From Aerophototrophica crusticola (lineage in GTDB: Bacteria > Pseudomonadota > Alphaproteobacteria > Azospirillales > Azospirillaceae): DNA of 64,000 bases. A model generated the notes under the pieces. The model saw only the letters and a list, made by a program, of their open reading frames with translations, had not been told where the DNA came from and made no database searches. This document shows, one piece after another, positions 55,882 through 64,000 of the stretch. The translations under genes and the position numbers were made by a program. The number at the start of each line of letters is the position of its first letter. Position 1 is the stretch's first letter. The stretch spans positions 637,595-701,594 of the forward strand of contig MOEB01000001.1 in the NCBI GenBank assembly GCA_001939945.1, given 5' to 3'.

Positions 55882-58680
55882 GTGACTTCAGCGAATCAGC
55901 TCCCGTCCGACATCTCCCCCGTGACCATCGAAGAGGAGATGCGGCGCTCGTACCTCGATTACGCCATGAGCGTGATCGTCAGCCGCGCCCTCCCCGACGT
56001 GCGCGACGGGTTGAAGCCGGTGCATCGCCGCATCCTCTACGCCATGAAGGAAGGCGGCTACGACAGCACCAAGGCCTACAAGAAGTCCGCCCGCATCGTC
56101 GGCGACGTGATGGGCAAGTACCACCCGCACGGTGACAGCGCCATCTATGACGCCATGGTCCGCATGGCGCAGGACTTCTCCATGCGGCTGCCCCTGATCG
56201 ACGGTCAGGGCAATTATGGCTCCATGGACGGCGACCCGCCGGCGGCCATGCGCTACACCGAGGCGCGCCTTGCCAAGGTGGCGGAGTTCCTGCTGGACGA
56301 CATCGACAAGGAGACGGTGGACTTCCAGCCGAACTATGACGAGTCGTCGGAAGAGCCGACCGTCCTGCCGGCCAAGTTCCCGAACCTGTTGGTTAATGGC
56401 GCCGGCGGCATCGCCGTGGGCATGGCGACCAACATCCCCACCCATAATTTGGGGGAGGTGATCGACGCCTGCATCGCCACCATCGACAACCCCGAGATCA
56501 GCATCGATGAGCTGATCGACATCATCCCGGGTCCGGACTTCCCCACCGGCGGCCTGATCCTGGGCCGTTCCGGCATCCGCTCCGCCTTCCACACCGGGCG
56601 TGGCAGCGTGGTCATGCGCGCCAAGACCGACGTGGAAGAGATCCGCAAGGACCGCTGGGCCATCGTCGTCACCGAGATCCCGTATCAGGTGAACAAGGCG
56701 AAGCTGCAGGAGCGCATCGCCGAGGTGGTGAACGAGAAGCTGGTCGAGGGGATCAGCGACGTTCGCGACGAGTCGGACCGCGACGGCGTGCGCGTGGTGA
56801 TCGAGCTGAAGCGCGACGCGGTGGCGGAGGTGGTGCTGAACCAGCTGTTCCGCCATACCCCGCTGCAGACCAGCTTCGGCGTGAACATGCTGGCGCTGAA
56901 CGGCGGCCGGCCCGAGCTGCTGGACCTGAAGTCCATCCTGACCGCCTTCATCCGGTTCCGCGAGCAGGTCATCACCCGCCGGACCGAGTATGAGCTGGGC
57001 AAGGCCCGTGAGCGCGCCCACACCTTGGTGGGCCTGGCCGTGGCCGTGGCCAACCTGGATGAGATGATCGCCCTGATCCGCAACGCGCCCGACCCGGGCA
57101 CGGCGCGGGAGCAGATGATGGCCCGGGATTGGCCGGCTGCCGACGTGGCGCCGCTGATCGCCCTGATCGACGAGCCGGGCCGTGGCCTGTCGGCGGAGGG
57201 GACCTACCGCATCTCCGAGGCGCAGGCCAAGGCCATCCTGGATTTGCGCCTGCACCGGCTGACGGGTCTGGAGCGGGACAAGATCGGCGAGGAGCTGGGG
57301 CAGGTGGTGGACCAGATCCGCCATTTCCTGGCGGTGCTGGCCGACCGGGGGCTGCTGCTGGACATCCTGCGCAACGAGCTGGGGGAGATGAAGGCGCGCT
57401 TCAACACGCCGCGCCGGACCACCATCGAGGAGCTGGAGTTCGAGTCCGACATCGAGGACCTGATCCAGCGCGAGGACATGGTCGTCATCACGACCCAGGG
57501 CGGCTACATCAAGCGCGTGCCCGTGTCCACCTACCGGGCCCAGGCCCGTGGCGGCAAGGGCCGCAGCGGCATGTCGCTGAAGGCGGAGGACACGGTCAGC
57601 GACCTGTTCGTGGCCAACACCCACACGCCGCTGCTGCTGTTCACCAGCCGGGGCATCGTCTACACGCTGAAGGTTTGGCGCCTGCCGCAGGGCACGCCAC
57701 AGACCCGGGGCAAGGCGCTGGTCAACCTGCTGCCCCTGGCGGAGGGGGAGACCATCTCCACCGTCATGCCCATGCCGGAGGACGAGTCCACCTGGGGCGA
57801 CCTGCACGTGATGTTCGCCACCAGCAAGGGTGGGGTGCGCCGCAACCGCCTGTCCGACTTCCAGAACATCCGGGCCAACGGCCTGATCGCCATGAAGCTG
57901 GAGGAGGAAGGCGAGACCCTGATCGCCGTGCGGACCTGCAACGAGCGGGACGACGTGCTGCTGTCCACCCACCTGGGCCGCTGCATCCGCTTCGCGGTGG
58001 ACGAGGTGCGCGTCTTCAGCGGCCGGACCAGCACCGGCGTGCGCGGCATCCGGCTGGCGGAGGGCGACGAGGTCATCGGCATGTCCATCCTGCACCACAC
58101 CGAGTACTCGGCGGAGCAGCGGGCGGCCTACCTGAAGCAGGCGCGGGAACTGCGCCGGGCGCTTGGCGAGTCGGTGGACACGGACGAGGCGCCGGACGTG
58201 GAGGCCGAGCCGGTGGAGACCTCCGTCAGCCTGACGCCAGAGCTGTTCGCCGAGATGCAGGCGCGGGAGGAGATCATCCTGACCGTGTCGGAGCAGGGCT
58301 TCGGCAAGCGCACTTCTGCCTATGAATACCGCCTGACCGGCCGCGGCGGCCAGGGCATCTGGAACATGGACATGGGCGACCGCAACCGCGCCATCGCGGC
58401 CGTGTTCCCCATCGCCGAGACGGACCAGTTGATGATGGTCAGCGACGGCGGCCAGGTGATCCGCATGCCCACCCACGACATCCGCCTGACCGGCCGGAAG
58501 AGCAAGGGCGTCACCCTGTTCCGCTTGTCGGGGGATGAAAAGGTCGTTTCCGTCGCCCGCCTGGCCGATGACGGCAATGGCGAGAACGGCAACGGCAACG
58601 GTGAGAACGGCAACGGCGACCATGGCATCCCCGCCGACGGCGGGGAAAACGGGGCGGCAAGCCCGGCCGGGGACGCCTGA
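55882..58680 (+). CDS. gyrA: DNA gyrase subunit A
   Basis: Breaks and rejoins DNA to introduce negative supercoils, with GyrB. The 932-residue protein has the catalytic tyrosine Y125 in [10 protein letters not shown], a quinolone region [10 protein letters not shown] in which Ser86 and Asp90 are the sensitive-type residues, and a C-terminal beta-pinwheel whose GyrA box reads QARGGKG instead of QRRGGKG. The far C-terminus has an Asn/Gly-rich run (about 905-920). GTG start at 55882. Confidence 0.98.
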   Translation: MTSANQLPSDISPVTIEEEMRRSYLDYAMSVIVSRALPDVRDGLKPVHRRILYAMKEGGYDSTKAYKKSARIVGDVMGKYHPHGDSAIYDAMVRMAQDFSMRLPLIDGQGNYGSMDGDPPAAMRYTEARLAKVAEFLLDDIDKETVDFQPNYDESSEEPTVLPAKFPNLLVNGAGGIAVGMATNIPTHNLGEVIDACIATIDNPEISIDELIDIIPGPDFPTGGLILGRSGIRSAFHTGRGSVVMRAKTDVEEIRKDRWAIVVTEIPYQVNKAKLQERIAEVVNEKLVEGISDVRDESDRDGVRVVIELKRDAVAEVVLNQLFRHTPLQTSFGVNMLALNGGRPELLDLKSILTAFIRFREQVITRRTEYELGKARERAHTLVGLAVAVANLDEMIALIRNAPDPGTAREQMMARDWPAADVAPLIALIDEPGRGLSAEGTYRISEAQAKAILDLRLHRLTGLERDKIGEELGQVVDQIRHFLAVLADRGLLLDILRNELGEMKARFNTPRRTTIEELEFESDIEDLIQREDMVVITTQGGYIKRVPVSTYRAQARGGKGRSGMSLKAEDTVSDLFVANTHTPLLLFTSRGIVYTLKVWRLPQGTPQTRGKALVNLLPLAEGETISTVMPMPEDESTWGDLHVMFATSKGGVRRNRLSDFQNIRANGLIAMKLEEEGETLIAVRTCNERDDVLLSTHLGRCIRFAVDEVRVFSGRTSTGVRGIRLAEGDEVIGMSILHHTEYSAEQRAAYLKQARELRRALGESVDTDEAPDVEAEPVETSVSLTPELFAEMQAREEIILTVSEQGFGKRTSAYEYRLTGRGGQGIWNMDMGDRNRAIAAVFPIAETDQLMMVSDGGQVIRMPTHDIRLTGRKSKGVTLFRLSGDEKVVSVARLADDGNGENGNGNGENGNGDHGIPADGGENGAASPAGDA

Positions 58681-58710
58681 CGCCGGCTTGGTGAGGGGAA
58701 GGGGGAAGAC

Positions 58711-59220
58711 ATGGCGGGGCGGCGCATCGGGGTGTATCCGGGGACCTTTGACCCCATCACCAACGGCCACATGGACATCATCCAGCGTGCCGCGCGGCTG
58801 GTGGACCACCTGATCATCGGCGTGGCCCGCAACGACGGGAAGGGCCCGATCTTCTCCACCCAGGAACGGGTGGACATGGTGGCGGGGGAGCTGGAGTCGC
58901 TGAAGGCCCAAGGCATGAGCCTGGAGGTCCAACCTTTTGACCAGCTGCTGATGAACTTCGCCGTGGCCAGCGGCGCGCAGGTGATCATCCGCGGCCTGCG
59001 CGCCGTCTCCGACTTCGAGTACGAGTTCCAGATGGCAGGGATGAACGCCCGCCTGAATCCCAGCGTCGACACCGTCTTTCTGATGGCGTCGGAAAGGCAT
59101 CAGTTCATCTCCTCCCGCTTCGTGAAGGAGATCGGGCGGTTGGGGGGTGACATTTCCACCTTCGTCAGCCCGCGCGTCTCCACAAAGTTGGCGGAGCGGT
59201 TCAAGCTGACGGCGGGCTGA
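58711..59220 (+). CDS. coaD: Phosphopantetheine adenylyltransferase
   Basis: Catalyses the penultimate step of coenzyme A synthesis. The 169 residues contain the nucleotidyltransferase motif GTFDPITNGHMD (T/H of the TxxH type), the pantetheine-binding NFAVASGAQVIIRGLRAVSDFEYE and the ISSRFVKEIG signature. It begins 30 nt after gyrA and is probably cotranscribed. Length normal. Confidence 0.97.
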   Translation: MAGRRIGVYPGTFDPITNGHMDIIQRAARLVDHLIIGVARNDGKGPIFSTQERVDMVAGELESLKAQGMSLEVQPFDQLLMNFAVASGAQVIIRGLRAVSDFEYEFQMAGMNARLNPSVDTVFLMASERHQFISSRFVKEIGRLGGDISTFVSPRVSTKLAERFKLTAG

Positions 59221-59264
59221 CCCCGGCGCGCAGGACAGGGCGGCAGAAAATCACATCTCCCGCG

Positions 59265-59293
59265 TTGACCTCCGCGCCCGTGCCCCCTATGTT
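59265..59293 (+). promoter_or_regulatory. Promoter of tRNA-Lys
   Basis: TTGACC (59265-59270), exactly 17 nt, TATGTT (59288-59293), with the tRNA starting 35 nt further on. A good sigma70-type promoter. Confidence 0.65.
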
Positions 59294-59328
59294 CCGCCGC
59301 ACCGGCCGGCACCGCACGGCGCATGGAT

Positions 59329-59404
59329 GATCTCGTAGCTCAGCCGGTAGAGCATCTGACTTTTAATCAGAGGGTCCTGGGTTCGAATCCCAGCGAGATC
59401 ACCA
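59329..59404 (+). tRNA. tRNA-Lys (anticodon UUU)
   Basis: 76 nt including encoded CCA. The acceptor stem GATCTCG/CGAGATC pairs fully, the D arm (GCTC...GAGC), the anticodon stem TCTGA/TCAGA with loop CTTTTAA (anticodon TTT at 59362-59364) and the T arm (CTGGGTTCGAATCCCAG) are all present. Confidence 0.98.
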
Positions 59405-59550
59405 CTTCCAGATCGCATCGGTTTTCGATCCAAGTTCCGGCGGAAACGGATCTTAATCCGCCGCTGGTACCCCTTTTGCCCAATTCTGGTCACGCCCGCC
59501 CAATCGATAGAATGGGGCATGATTAAGGCTGTCTTAAGGACGGGGCAAAG

Positions 59551-59724
59551 ATGGGCTGGCAGATGTCCCAGGGGCACGACGACAAAGACCTTCTCGCCGG
59601 GTTCCGGCAGACGCTGGTCTATGCCGAGGCGAGCCCGGAGGAACGGTCACGCCTGGAGACGTTCCTTGCCGAACTGGCCGCTGAGAATGTCGAGCTGCTG
59701 CTGCGCCAGCGCGTGACCCACTGA
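59551..59724 (+). CDS. Small hypothetical protein
   Basis: A 57-residue helical protein (MGWQMSQGHDDKDLLAGF ... ETFLAELAAENVELLLRQRV). AAGGACGGGG precedes the ATG. No family recognised. It precedes the STAS/CheZ cluster by 122 bp on the same strand. Its length and charge would suit a small adaptor, but that is speculation. Confidence 0.6.
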   Translation: MGWQMSQGHDDKDLLAGFRQTLVYAEASPEERSRLETFLAELAAENVELLLRQRVTH

Positions 59725-59846
59725 TCCCTCCGGCTCTGTTGATCCGCGGTTGATCTGTCTGTGCCTGCTTACACTTGCGGTATGGCCTTCCTACTGTGAT
59801 ATTCTCCCTTGGCGTCGAGCACGGGCGGGGGGAGTGCGGGGCGGAC

Positions 59847-60164
59847 ATGGAGGATGAGGCCGAGGCGCGGGCCGGGGGCATGGTGCTTGTCATGCAGGGA
59901 CGGCTCACCCTGGCGGACCACGACCAGTTCCGCGAAATTTTGGACATGGCAGAAGGGAAGGCCGGGTCGAGTCTGAGCTTCGACCTGTCGGCCCTATCCT
60001 TCATCGACAGCAACGGCCTGGGCATGCTGTTGATGCTGCGGGATAAGGTGCAGGGGCGGGGCGGTCGGGTCATCCTGCGCGCCCCGCGGCCGACTGTGGC
60101 CGGCTTCCTTCGCGTCGCCTGCCTGCATACCCTTTTCGACATCGACGGGTTGGTGCCGGCCTGA
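59847..60164 (+). CDS. STAS-domain anti-anti-sigma-type protein (first copy)
   Basis: A 105-residue STAS protein: MVLVMQGRLTLADHDQFREI, FDLSALSFIDSNGLGMLLML with the likely phosphorylatable Ser in IDSNGLG, then GGRVILRAPRPTVAGFLRVACLHTLFDI. In partner switching, the dephosphorylated STAS protein binds an anti-sigma kinase. The ATG at 59847 (after GGGGCGG) is preferred to a longer frame. The kinase and phosphatase that could act on it are encoded 1.3-2.3 kb downstream. Confidence 0.92.
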   Translation: MEDEAEARAGGMVLVMQGRLTLADHDQFREILDMAEGKAGSSLSFDLSALSFIDSNGLGMLLMLRDKVQGRGGRVILRAPRPTVAGFLRVACLHTLFDIDGLVPA

Positions 60165-60321
60165 GCGGAGGTGTCCAGGCCCGGCCGGGTCAAAAAGCTG
60201 CCGTGCGCGCAAGCGGTTGGAGACTGTGCGTCGATAGTGGTAGCTATAGGGAAGAGTGGCCGGCGGCGGGCATCCGTCTTACGGATAGGTTCCGGCCGGA
60301 CGACACTGGGGAGCGGCGTCG

Positions 60322-61143
60322 GTGTTCGAGCAAGGCAAGACGAGCGGCCTGGGGGAAGAGGAATACACGGCACTGTACGACCGTGTCGCGGCTTCGCCCC
60401 GGGGCCAGGCTTTCCTTCGCGAGCATGCCCGCCGCGCCGGTGAGGCCGGCCAAGCCCAACTGGCCCAGACCCTGGCCGACCTGAAGGTGTTGTTCCGCGA
60501 GCAGGCCGACGCCCTCCTGACCGCAGGGCGGGCCGATGCGCTGCGCCGCGAACTTCTGGAAATGGCGGCTTCCATCGAGCAGGCGCGCCGCGAGGTGGCG
60601 GCGCTCCGCCCCAAGGATGCCGGGTCGAACCGGTTGGAGATCGCCAGCAACGAGCTGGACGCCATCGTCTCCACGACCGAGCGGGCCAGCTTCGACATCC
60701 TGCAATCCGCCGAGCGGCTGATGGACATCGGCAACCGCCTGCGCCAGTCCGGCGGGCGGGACGATATCTGCGATGCCATGGAGGCGGAGGTGATGAGCAT
60801 CTTCACCGCCTGCTCCTTCCAGGACCTGACCGGCCAGCGGACCAGCAAGGTGGTCAATGCGCTGCGCTATGTGGAGCAGCGGGTCAGCGCCATGCTGAGC
60901 ATCTGGAACCTGGAAGGCGTGGAGGGCGTGCAGGCCGCTGCCGACACCCGCCCGGATGCCCATCTGCTGGGCGGCCCGCGCTCCGACGGGGTGAACCAGG
61001 ACGACGTGGACGCGCTGATGAGCGGTGCCACCATCATCCAGACGCCAACACCGGCACCGGCTGCCGAAACCGCCAAGCCGGCACCTGCCGCGGCCAGGCC
61101 GGTACCGCTCGACCAATCCGCCATCGACAACCTTTTCGACTGA
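60322..61143 (+). CDS. CheZ-like protein phosphatase
   Basis: A 273-residue protein with a long helical hairpin like CheZ, the phosphatase of CheY-P. FQDLTGQ (166-172) keeps the catalytic Asp/Gln spacing (D168, Q172) of E. coli CheZ D143/Q147. The C-terminus has two short motifs, NQDDVDALM (225-233) and DQSAIDNLF (264-272), that resemble the CheZ CheY-binding peptide and the FliM/FliN-type [S/N]Qx-[EDI]-ID-L tip. GTG start after GGGGAG. It is flanked by STAS genes rather than che or flagellar genes. Confidence 0.85.
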   Translation: MFEQGKTSGLGEEEYTALYDRVAASPRGQAFLREHARRAGEAGQAQLAQTLADLKVLFREQADALLTAGRADALRRELLEMAASIEQARREVAALRPKDAGSNRLEIASNELDAIVSTTERASFDILQSAERLMDIGNRLRQSGGRDDICDAMEAEVMSIFTACSFQDLTGQRTSKVVNALRYVEQRVSAMLSIWNLEGVEGVQAAADTRPDAHLLGGPRSDGVNQDDVDALMSGATIIQTPTPAPAAETAKPAPAAARPVPLDQSAIDNLFD

Positions 61144-61160
61144 ATGCATGGGAGACGGGG

Positions 61161-61466
61161 ATGGACTACTCTGTCCAGACGACCGACAACGGAATCAGGG
61201 TGACGTTGACCGGGCGCATGACCCTGGTCGACCATGACAAGTTCCGCGCCGTGGTCGACGCCATCGAGAAGATGCAGGGCACGGCCTGTGAGTTCAATCT
61301 GGCCGCCCTGGAGTTCGTGGACAGCTCCGGCCTGGGCATGTTCCTCATCGCCCGGGACGTGGCGATGCCCAAGAACGTGGAGATCCAGCTCAAGGGCGCG
61401 CAGGAGAGCGTCAGGCGCATCCTGCAGATCGCCAAGTTCCACACCCTGTTCACCGTCCTGGATTGA
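61161..61466 (+). CDS. STAS-domain anti-anti-sigma-type protein (second copy)
   Basis: A 101-residue STAS protein: VTLTGRMTLVDHDKFRAVVD, FNLAALEFVDSSGLGMFLIA with Ser in VDSSGLG, KNVEIQLKGAQESVRRILQIAKFHTLFTVLD. It is similar to the first STAS protein in order of motifs (ADHDQFREILD vs VDHDKFRAVVD) and probably arose by duplication. It sits 17 nt after the CheZ-like gene and 9 nt before the kinase gene. Confidence 0.93.
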   Translation: MDYSVQTTDNGIRVTLTGRMTLVDHDKFRAVVDAIEKMQGTACEFNLAALEFVDSSGLGMFLIARDVAMPKNVEIQLKGAQESVRRILQIAKFHTLFTVLD

Positions 61467-61475
61467 GGTGGCGCC

Positions 61476-62198
61476 GTGGCCCCGGTACCCACAGGCAGGT
61501 TCCGGATCGCGGGCCACGGGGTCCCGCAGGGTCTGCTTGCCGGGGTGGCGCAGAAGCTGGGCCTGGGCATCGACGGGGCCGAGACGGATTCGCCGCCGGA
61601 CCTGCTGCTGGTGGGGGACACATCGGCGGATGAACTTAGGGCCGCGTTGGTGCGGGGCATCGGGGTGGTCGTGGATGCCGACGACCCCGCCCGGGCCGAC
61701 GGTGTCCTGCCTGTCCTGGGGCGGCCCAACCTGATCCACCTGTCGCTGAGCACGTTGCGTGCCTTCCGGCTGGAGTTGGCGCCGCTGCTGTGTGAGGCGC
61801 TGCAATGCCGGGGCTGGATCGCCGGCGACCGCCGCCCGGAGGTGGAACTATGTGTGCACGAGGCGGTGAGCAACGCCATTGTTCATGGGAACCTGGGCAT
61901 ACAGCACGGCCCCAGTGAGGACCCGGCCAGCTTCGACCGCTTCTATGCGGAAGTAAGGATGCGCCTTGCCGATCCCGTCCGCGCCGGCAGGATCCTGCGG
62001 TTGGATGCCGTCTGGGACGGCGCGGCCGTGGAGGTCCAGGTCGACGATGAAGGGGCGGGGTTCCAGTCCGGCCCCCAGGCGCTGCCTTCCTCGCCGGCAG
62101 CCAAGTCGGGTCGGGGCCTGCACATCATGCGGGAACTCTCTGACGGTGTTTCCTTCGACAGGGGCGGCAGGACGGTCCGCCTCCGGTTCCGGCGATGA
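61476..62198 (+). CDS. HATPase_c anti-sigma/serine-kinase-type protein with N-terminal domain
   Basis: A 240-residue protein. The C-terminal half is a GHKL ATPase of the RsbW/SpoIIAB kind: N box LCVHEAVSNAIVHGN (about 125-139), G1 box VDDEGAGF and G2 box SGRGLHIMRELSDGV. The N-terminal ~110 residues (VVVDADDPARADGVLPVLGRP) look like a degenerate receiver-type fold. It would phosphorylate STAS partners. Its stop overlaps the start of the PP2C gene by 4 bases (ATGA). Confidence 0.88.
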   Translation: MAPVPTGRFRIAGHGVPQGLLAGVAQKLGLGIDGAETDSPPDLLLVGDTSADELRAALVRGIGVVVDADDPARADGVLPVLGRPNLIHLSLSTLRAFRLELAPLLCEALQCRGWIAGDRRPEVELCVHEAVSNAIVHGNLGIQHGPSEDPASFDRFYAEVRMRLADPVRAGRILRLDAVWDGAAVEVQVDDEGAGFQSGPQALPSSPAAKSGRGLHIMRELSDGVSFDRGGRTVRLRFRR

Positions 62199-63397
62199 GC
62201 GGCGGCCCCTATCCCTGGAGCGGCGGCACCGGGCAGCCATCGCCCCAGCGCATCAGCTTCGCCGATTGCCGCGTGCTGGTGGTGGATGACAGCAAGTTCA
62301 ACCGGGAAATCCTGCACCGATTCCTGGCCTGGGTCGGCATCGGGCGGGTGGAGTTCGCCGCCGACGGCCAGCAGGGCTTGGCCATGCTGGAAGCCCGGGG
62401 TGCCGACCTGGTCCTGGTGGACGTCGACATGCCCGTGATGAACGGGTTGGAAATGTGCCGCCGGATCCGGTCAAACCCGTCCTGGTCGGACCTGCCGGTG
62501 CTGATGCAGACCTCGCCCGCCTCCGACCCGGCGGGGGTGAACTGCTTCGACGCGGGCGCCAGCGACATCATCGCCAAGCCCATCAACCCCGGGGAGTGCA
62601 TGGCCCGGGTGCGGCTGCACCTGGAAAAGCAGTTCTTCCTGCGCAACCTGGCGGATTTCCACCGCCGGCTGGAAAGCGACCTGCGGCTGGCGCGGAGCAT
62701 GCAGCTTTCGCTGATCCCGGACTTTCGCCGGCTAGCTGCGGTGGGTGCCCGCCACGGCCTGTCCATCGAGGGGCACTTTGAACCTTCGGACGAGCTGGGC
62801 GGCGATTTCTGGACACTGTTCGAGCTGGGCAAGGGCAAGGTCGGGTTCCTGGTGGCGGACTTTTCCGGCCACGGCATTTCCGCCGCCATCAACACCTTCC
62901 GCTTCCATACGCTGATCGAGCGCATCAACCCCATGGATTATGCGCCCGCGGACTGGTTGACCATGCTGAACCGGCCGCTGAAGGACCTGCTGCCGGTGGG
63001 CCAGTTCGCCACCTGCTTCTATGCCGTAATCGATCCGGTCGAGGGCTCACTCAGCTATGCCGCCGCGGGCGCGCCGAGCCCGCTGCTGCTGCGGGACGGC
63101 ACCGCGACCCTGCTGGACGCCAGTGGCCTGATGCTGGGGGTGTCGAACACGCCGCTGCTGACGAGCGACACCTTGCCTTTCCCCCCGGGCAGCTCGATCC
63201 TGATGTACAGTGACGCCATGACCGAGGCCGTGGATCGCGGTGGCCACCTGCTGGGGGAGAACGGGCTGGTGCGCCTTGCCACGGAATCACTGCCGGGGGG
63301 CGAGGGGCGGCTGGCGAGGCTGCTGGCCCGCTTCGACGAGGTGGTCGCCCGCCCCCTGGCCGACGACCTGACGGCCATCTGCGTGACCCGGGTGTGA
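62195..63397 (+). CDS. Response regulator fused to PP2C-type (SpoIIE/RsbU) phosphatase
   Basis: A 400-residue two-domain protein. The receiver (about 22-140) has VLVVDDSKFNRE, phospho-acceptor LVDVDMPVMNG and the K in DIIAKPINPGE. A short coil (LESDLRLARSMQLSLIP) links to a PP2C/SpoIIE domain with metal motifs GDFWTLFEL, FLVADFSGHGISAAINTFRFHTL and LMYSDAMTEAVD. Phosphorylation of the receiver would control dephosphorylation of the STAS proteins. Confidence 0.94.
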   Translation: MSGGPYPWSGGTGQPSPQRISFADCRVLVVDDSKFNREILHRFLAWVGIGRVEFAADGQQGLAMLEARGADLVLVDVDMPVMNGLEMCRRIRSNPSWSDLPVLMQTSPASDPAGVNCFDAGASDIIAKPINPGECMARVRLHLEKQFFLRNLADFHRRLESDLRLARSMQLSLIPDFRRLAAVGARHGLSIEGHFEPSDELGGDFWTLFELGKGKVGFLVADFSGHGISAAINTFRFHTLIERINPMDYAPADWLTMLNRPLKDLLPVGQFATCFYAVIDPVEGSLSYAAAGAPSPLLLRDGTATLLDASGLMLGVSNTPLLTSDTLPFPPGSSILMYSDAMTEAVDRGGHLLGENGLVRLATESLPGGEGRLARLLARFDEVVARPLADDLTAICVTRV

Positions 63398-63400
63398 GCC

Positions 63401-63736
63401 ATGGCGAAGGGGATACTGGGGTGGATGGCGGGGTTGCTGGGCACGAACCGGCGGGCGTTCGACCGCCAGCCGGTCCGCGGCACCGTCACCTTTGCCGTCG
63501 GCGGGCAGCGGCATGACTGCCGGCTGCGGGATGTGTCGCCCGCCGGGGCCTTCCTGGAGCCGCCCCTGGCCCTGGCCGTGGGCACCAAGGGGGTGCTGGA
63601 GCTCCCCGATGCCGGGATCATGGCCGAGGCGACCGTCGTCCGCCGGACGCCCCAAGGCGTGGGCATCCGGTTCCAACGGGATGACATCGGCGCCATCATC
63701 GCCGGCTGGACCTTAGGACAGGATACTTCTTCCTGA
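63401..63736 (+). CDS. PilZ-domain c-di-GMP receptor
   Basis: A 111-residue single-domain PilZ protein. The c-di-GMP binding motifs are intact: RxxxR is RQPVR (R22, R26) and DxSxxG is DVSPAG (44-49). It begins 3 nt after the PP2C gene and closes the cluster, suggesting that the partner-switching output is tied to c-di-GMP. No other domain is fused. Confidence 0.93.
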   Translation: MAKGILGWMAGLLGTNRRAFDRQPVRGTVTFAVGGQRHDCRLRDVSPAGAFLEPPLALAVGTKGVLELPDAGIMAEATVVRRTPQGVGIRFQRDDIGAIIAGWTLGQDTSS

Positions 63737-63760
63737 CCCTTCCGGCTGGTTTTCCCGTCC

Positions 63761-64000
63761 TCAGCCCACCAGGCGCCAGGTGCCGTCATCCTCGCGGCAG
63801 GCGGTGCCGCGGGCCGTTTCGGCTCGGCCGTTGATATAGACGGTGTGGTTATACTCCCGGCAGGTGTTGCCGTTGGAGTTGGTGTAGGTCCGCGTCGGCT
63901 CGATGGTGCCGCGGTTGCCCGTGTCCGGGTTGTTCCAGGTGATGGATTCGTTCCGGGCGACGGCCGTCTGCTCCGCCCGCACCGCGCGGTCCTGGTCGGT
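63761..64000 (-). CDS. 17-kDa surface-antigen/RT0821-type envelope protein, C-terminal part
   Basis: The 79 visible residues end a protein whose start lies right of the window. WNNPDTGNRGTIEPTRTYTN, CREYNHTVYINGRAETARGTAC and DGTWRLVG match the C-terminal domain of RT0821/Lpp0805-type surface proteins (17-kDa antigen group), usually outer-membrane lipoproteins with a glycine-zipper N-terminus. It is convergent with the PilZ gene. Confidence 0.75.
   Translation of the reverse strand, partial: TDQDRAVRAEQTAVARNESITWNNPDTGNRGTIEPTRTYTNSNGNTCREYNHTVYINGRAETARGTACREDDGTWRLVG

Noticed and set aside
55888-59100. A 1070-codon open frame antisense to gyrA and coaD
   Set aside because: It is a by-product of GC-rich third positions in gyrA; the peptide has no domain resemblance and a composition rich in His, Arg, Gln and Val typical of antisense shadows.

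Overview
The window is a GC-rich (roughly 68-70% by eye) chromosomal segment of an alphaproteobacterium. The markers are GcrA with a cluster of GANTC (CcrM) sites upstream, GTTC-N7-GTTC SOS boxes at uvrA/ssb, an NDUFA12-like complex I subunit, and the alphaproteobacterial neighbourhoods aroQ-accB-accC and NDUFA12/mlaD/DUF2155/aat. B12-dependent ribonucleotide reductase (NrdJ), an adenylate-cyclase-type protein, HD-GYP, PilZ and CheZ-like proteins, and the GC content, fit the Rhodospirillales (Azospirillum-like relatives). The genus cannot be fixed from sequence reading alone.

Layout. 1-10 kb: 3' part of alaS, a small DUF2283 protein, a MoxR ATPase and its likely VWA partner, with the ergothioneine genes egtB-egtD and a membrane-anchored nucleotide cyclase lying between them, then an isocitrate dehydrogenase of the alphaproteobacterial/Rickettsia type. 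10-16 kb: gcrA, an ExoD-like membrane protein, a second isocitrate dehydrogenase of the eukaryote-like class, a LOG-family protein, a cytochrome c'/b561 pair and a LysM protein. 16-21.1 kb: an accessory stretch with small unknown genes, several palindromic repeats, a phased GGTGAC array, an XRE regulator, a candidate toxin-antitoxin pair, and a sharply AT-rich island carrying two unrecognised genes (one soluble, one membrane).

21-31.8 kb: nrdJ (with a palindromic repeat inserted in frame), a UPF0104 membrane protein, the NDUFA12, mlaD, methyltransferase, DUF2155 and aat group, and a chemoreceptor. 31.8-44.5 kb: a DUF2339 polytopic protein, the aroQ-accB-accC operon, a DsbA/Com1-like oxidoreductase, a receiver-DUF3369-HD-GYP regulator whose HD motif is degenerate, an M48 peptidase, an aminotransferase and recG. 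44.5-59.4 kb: housekeeping genes sdhE, mfd, a FrnE-like DsbA, uvrA divergent from ssb, a MATE transporter, gyrA, coaD and tRNA-Lys(UUU).

59.5-64 kb: a compact same-strand signalling cluster consisting of STAS, CheZ-like phosphatase, STAS, HATPase anti-sigma-type kinase, receiver-PP2C phosphatase and PilZ. It looks like a partner-switching module wired to phospho-CheY and c-di-GMP. The last gene is the end of a 17-kDa-antigen-like envelope protein that runs off the window.

Most of the window is ordinary core genome. The points most worth following are the two-gene AT-rich island (19.4-21.1 kb), the neighbouring toxin-antitoxin candidate, the STAS/CheZ/PP2C/PilZ cluster, the in-frame repeat in nrdJ and the degenerate HD-GYP protein.
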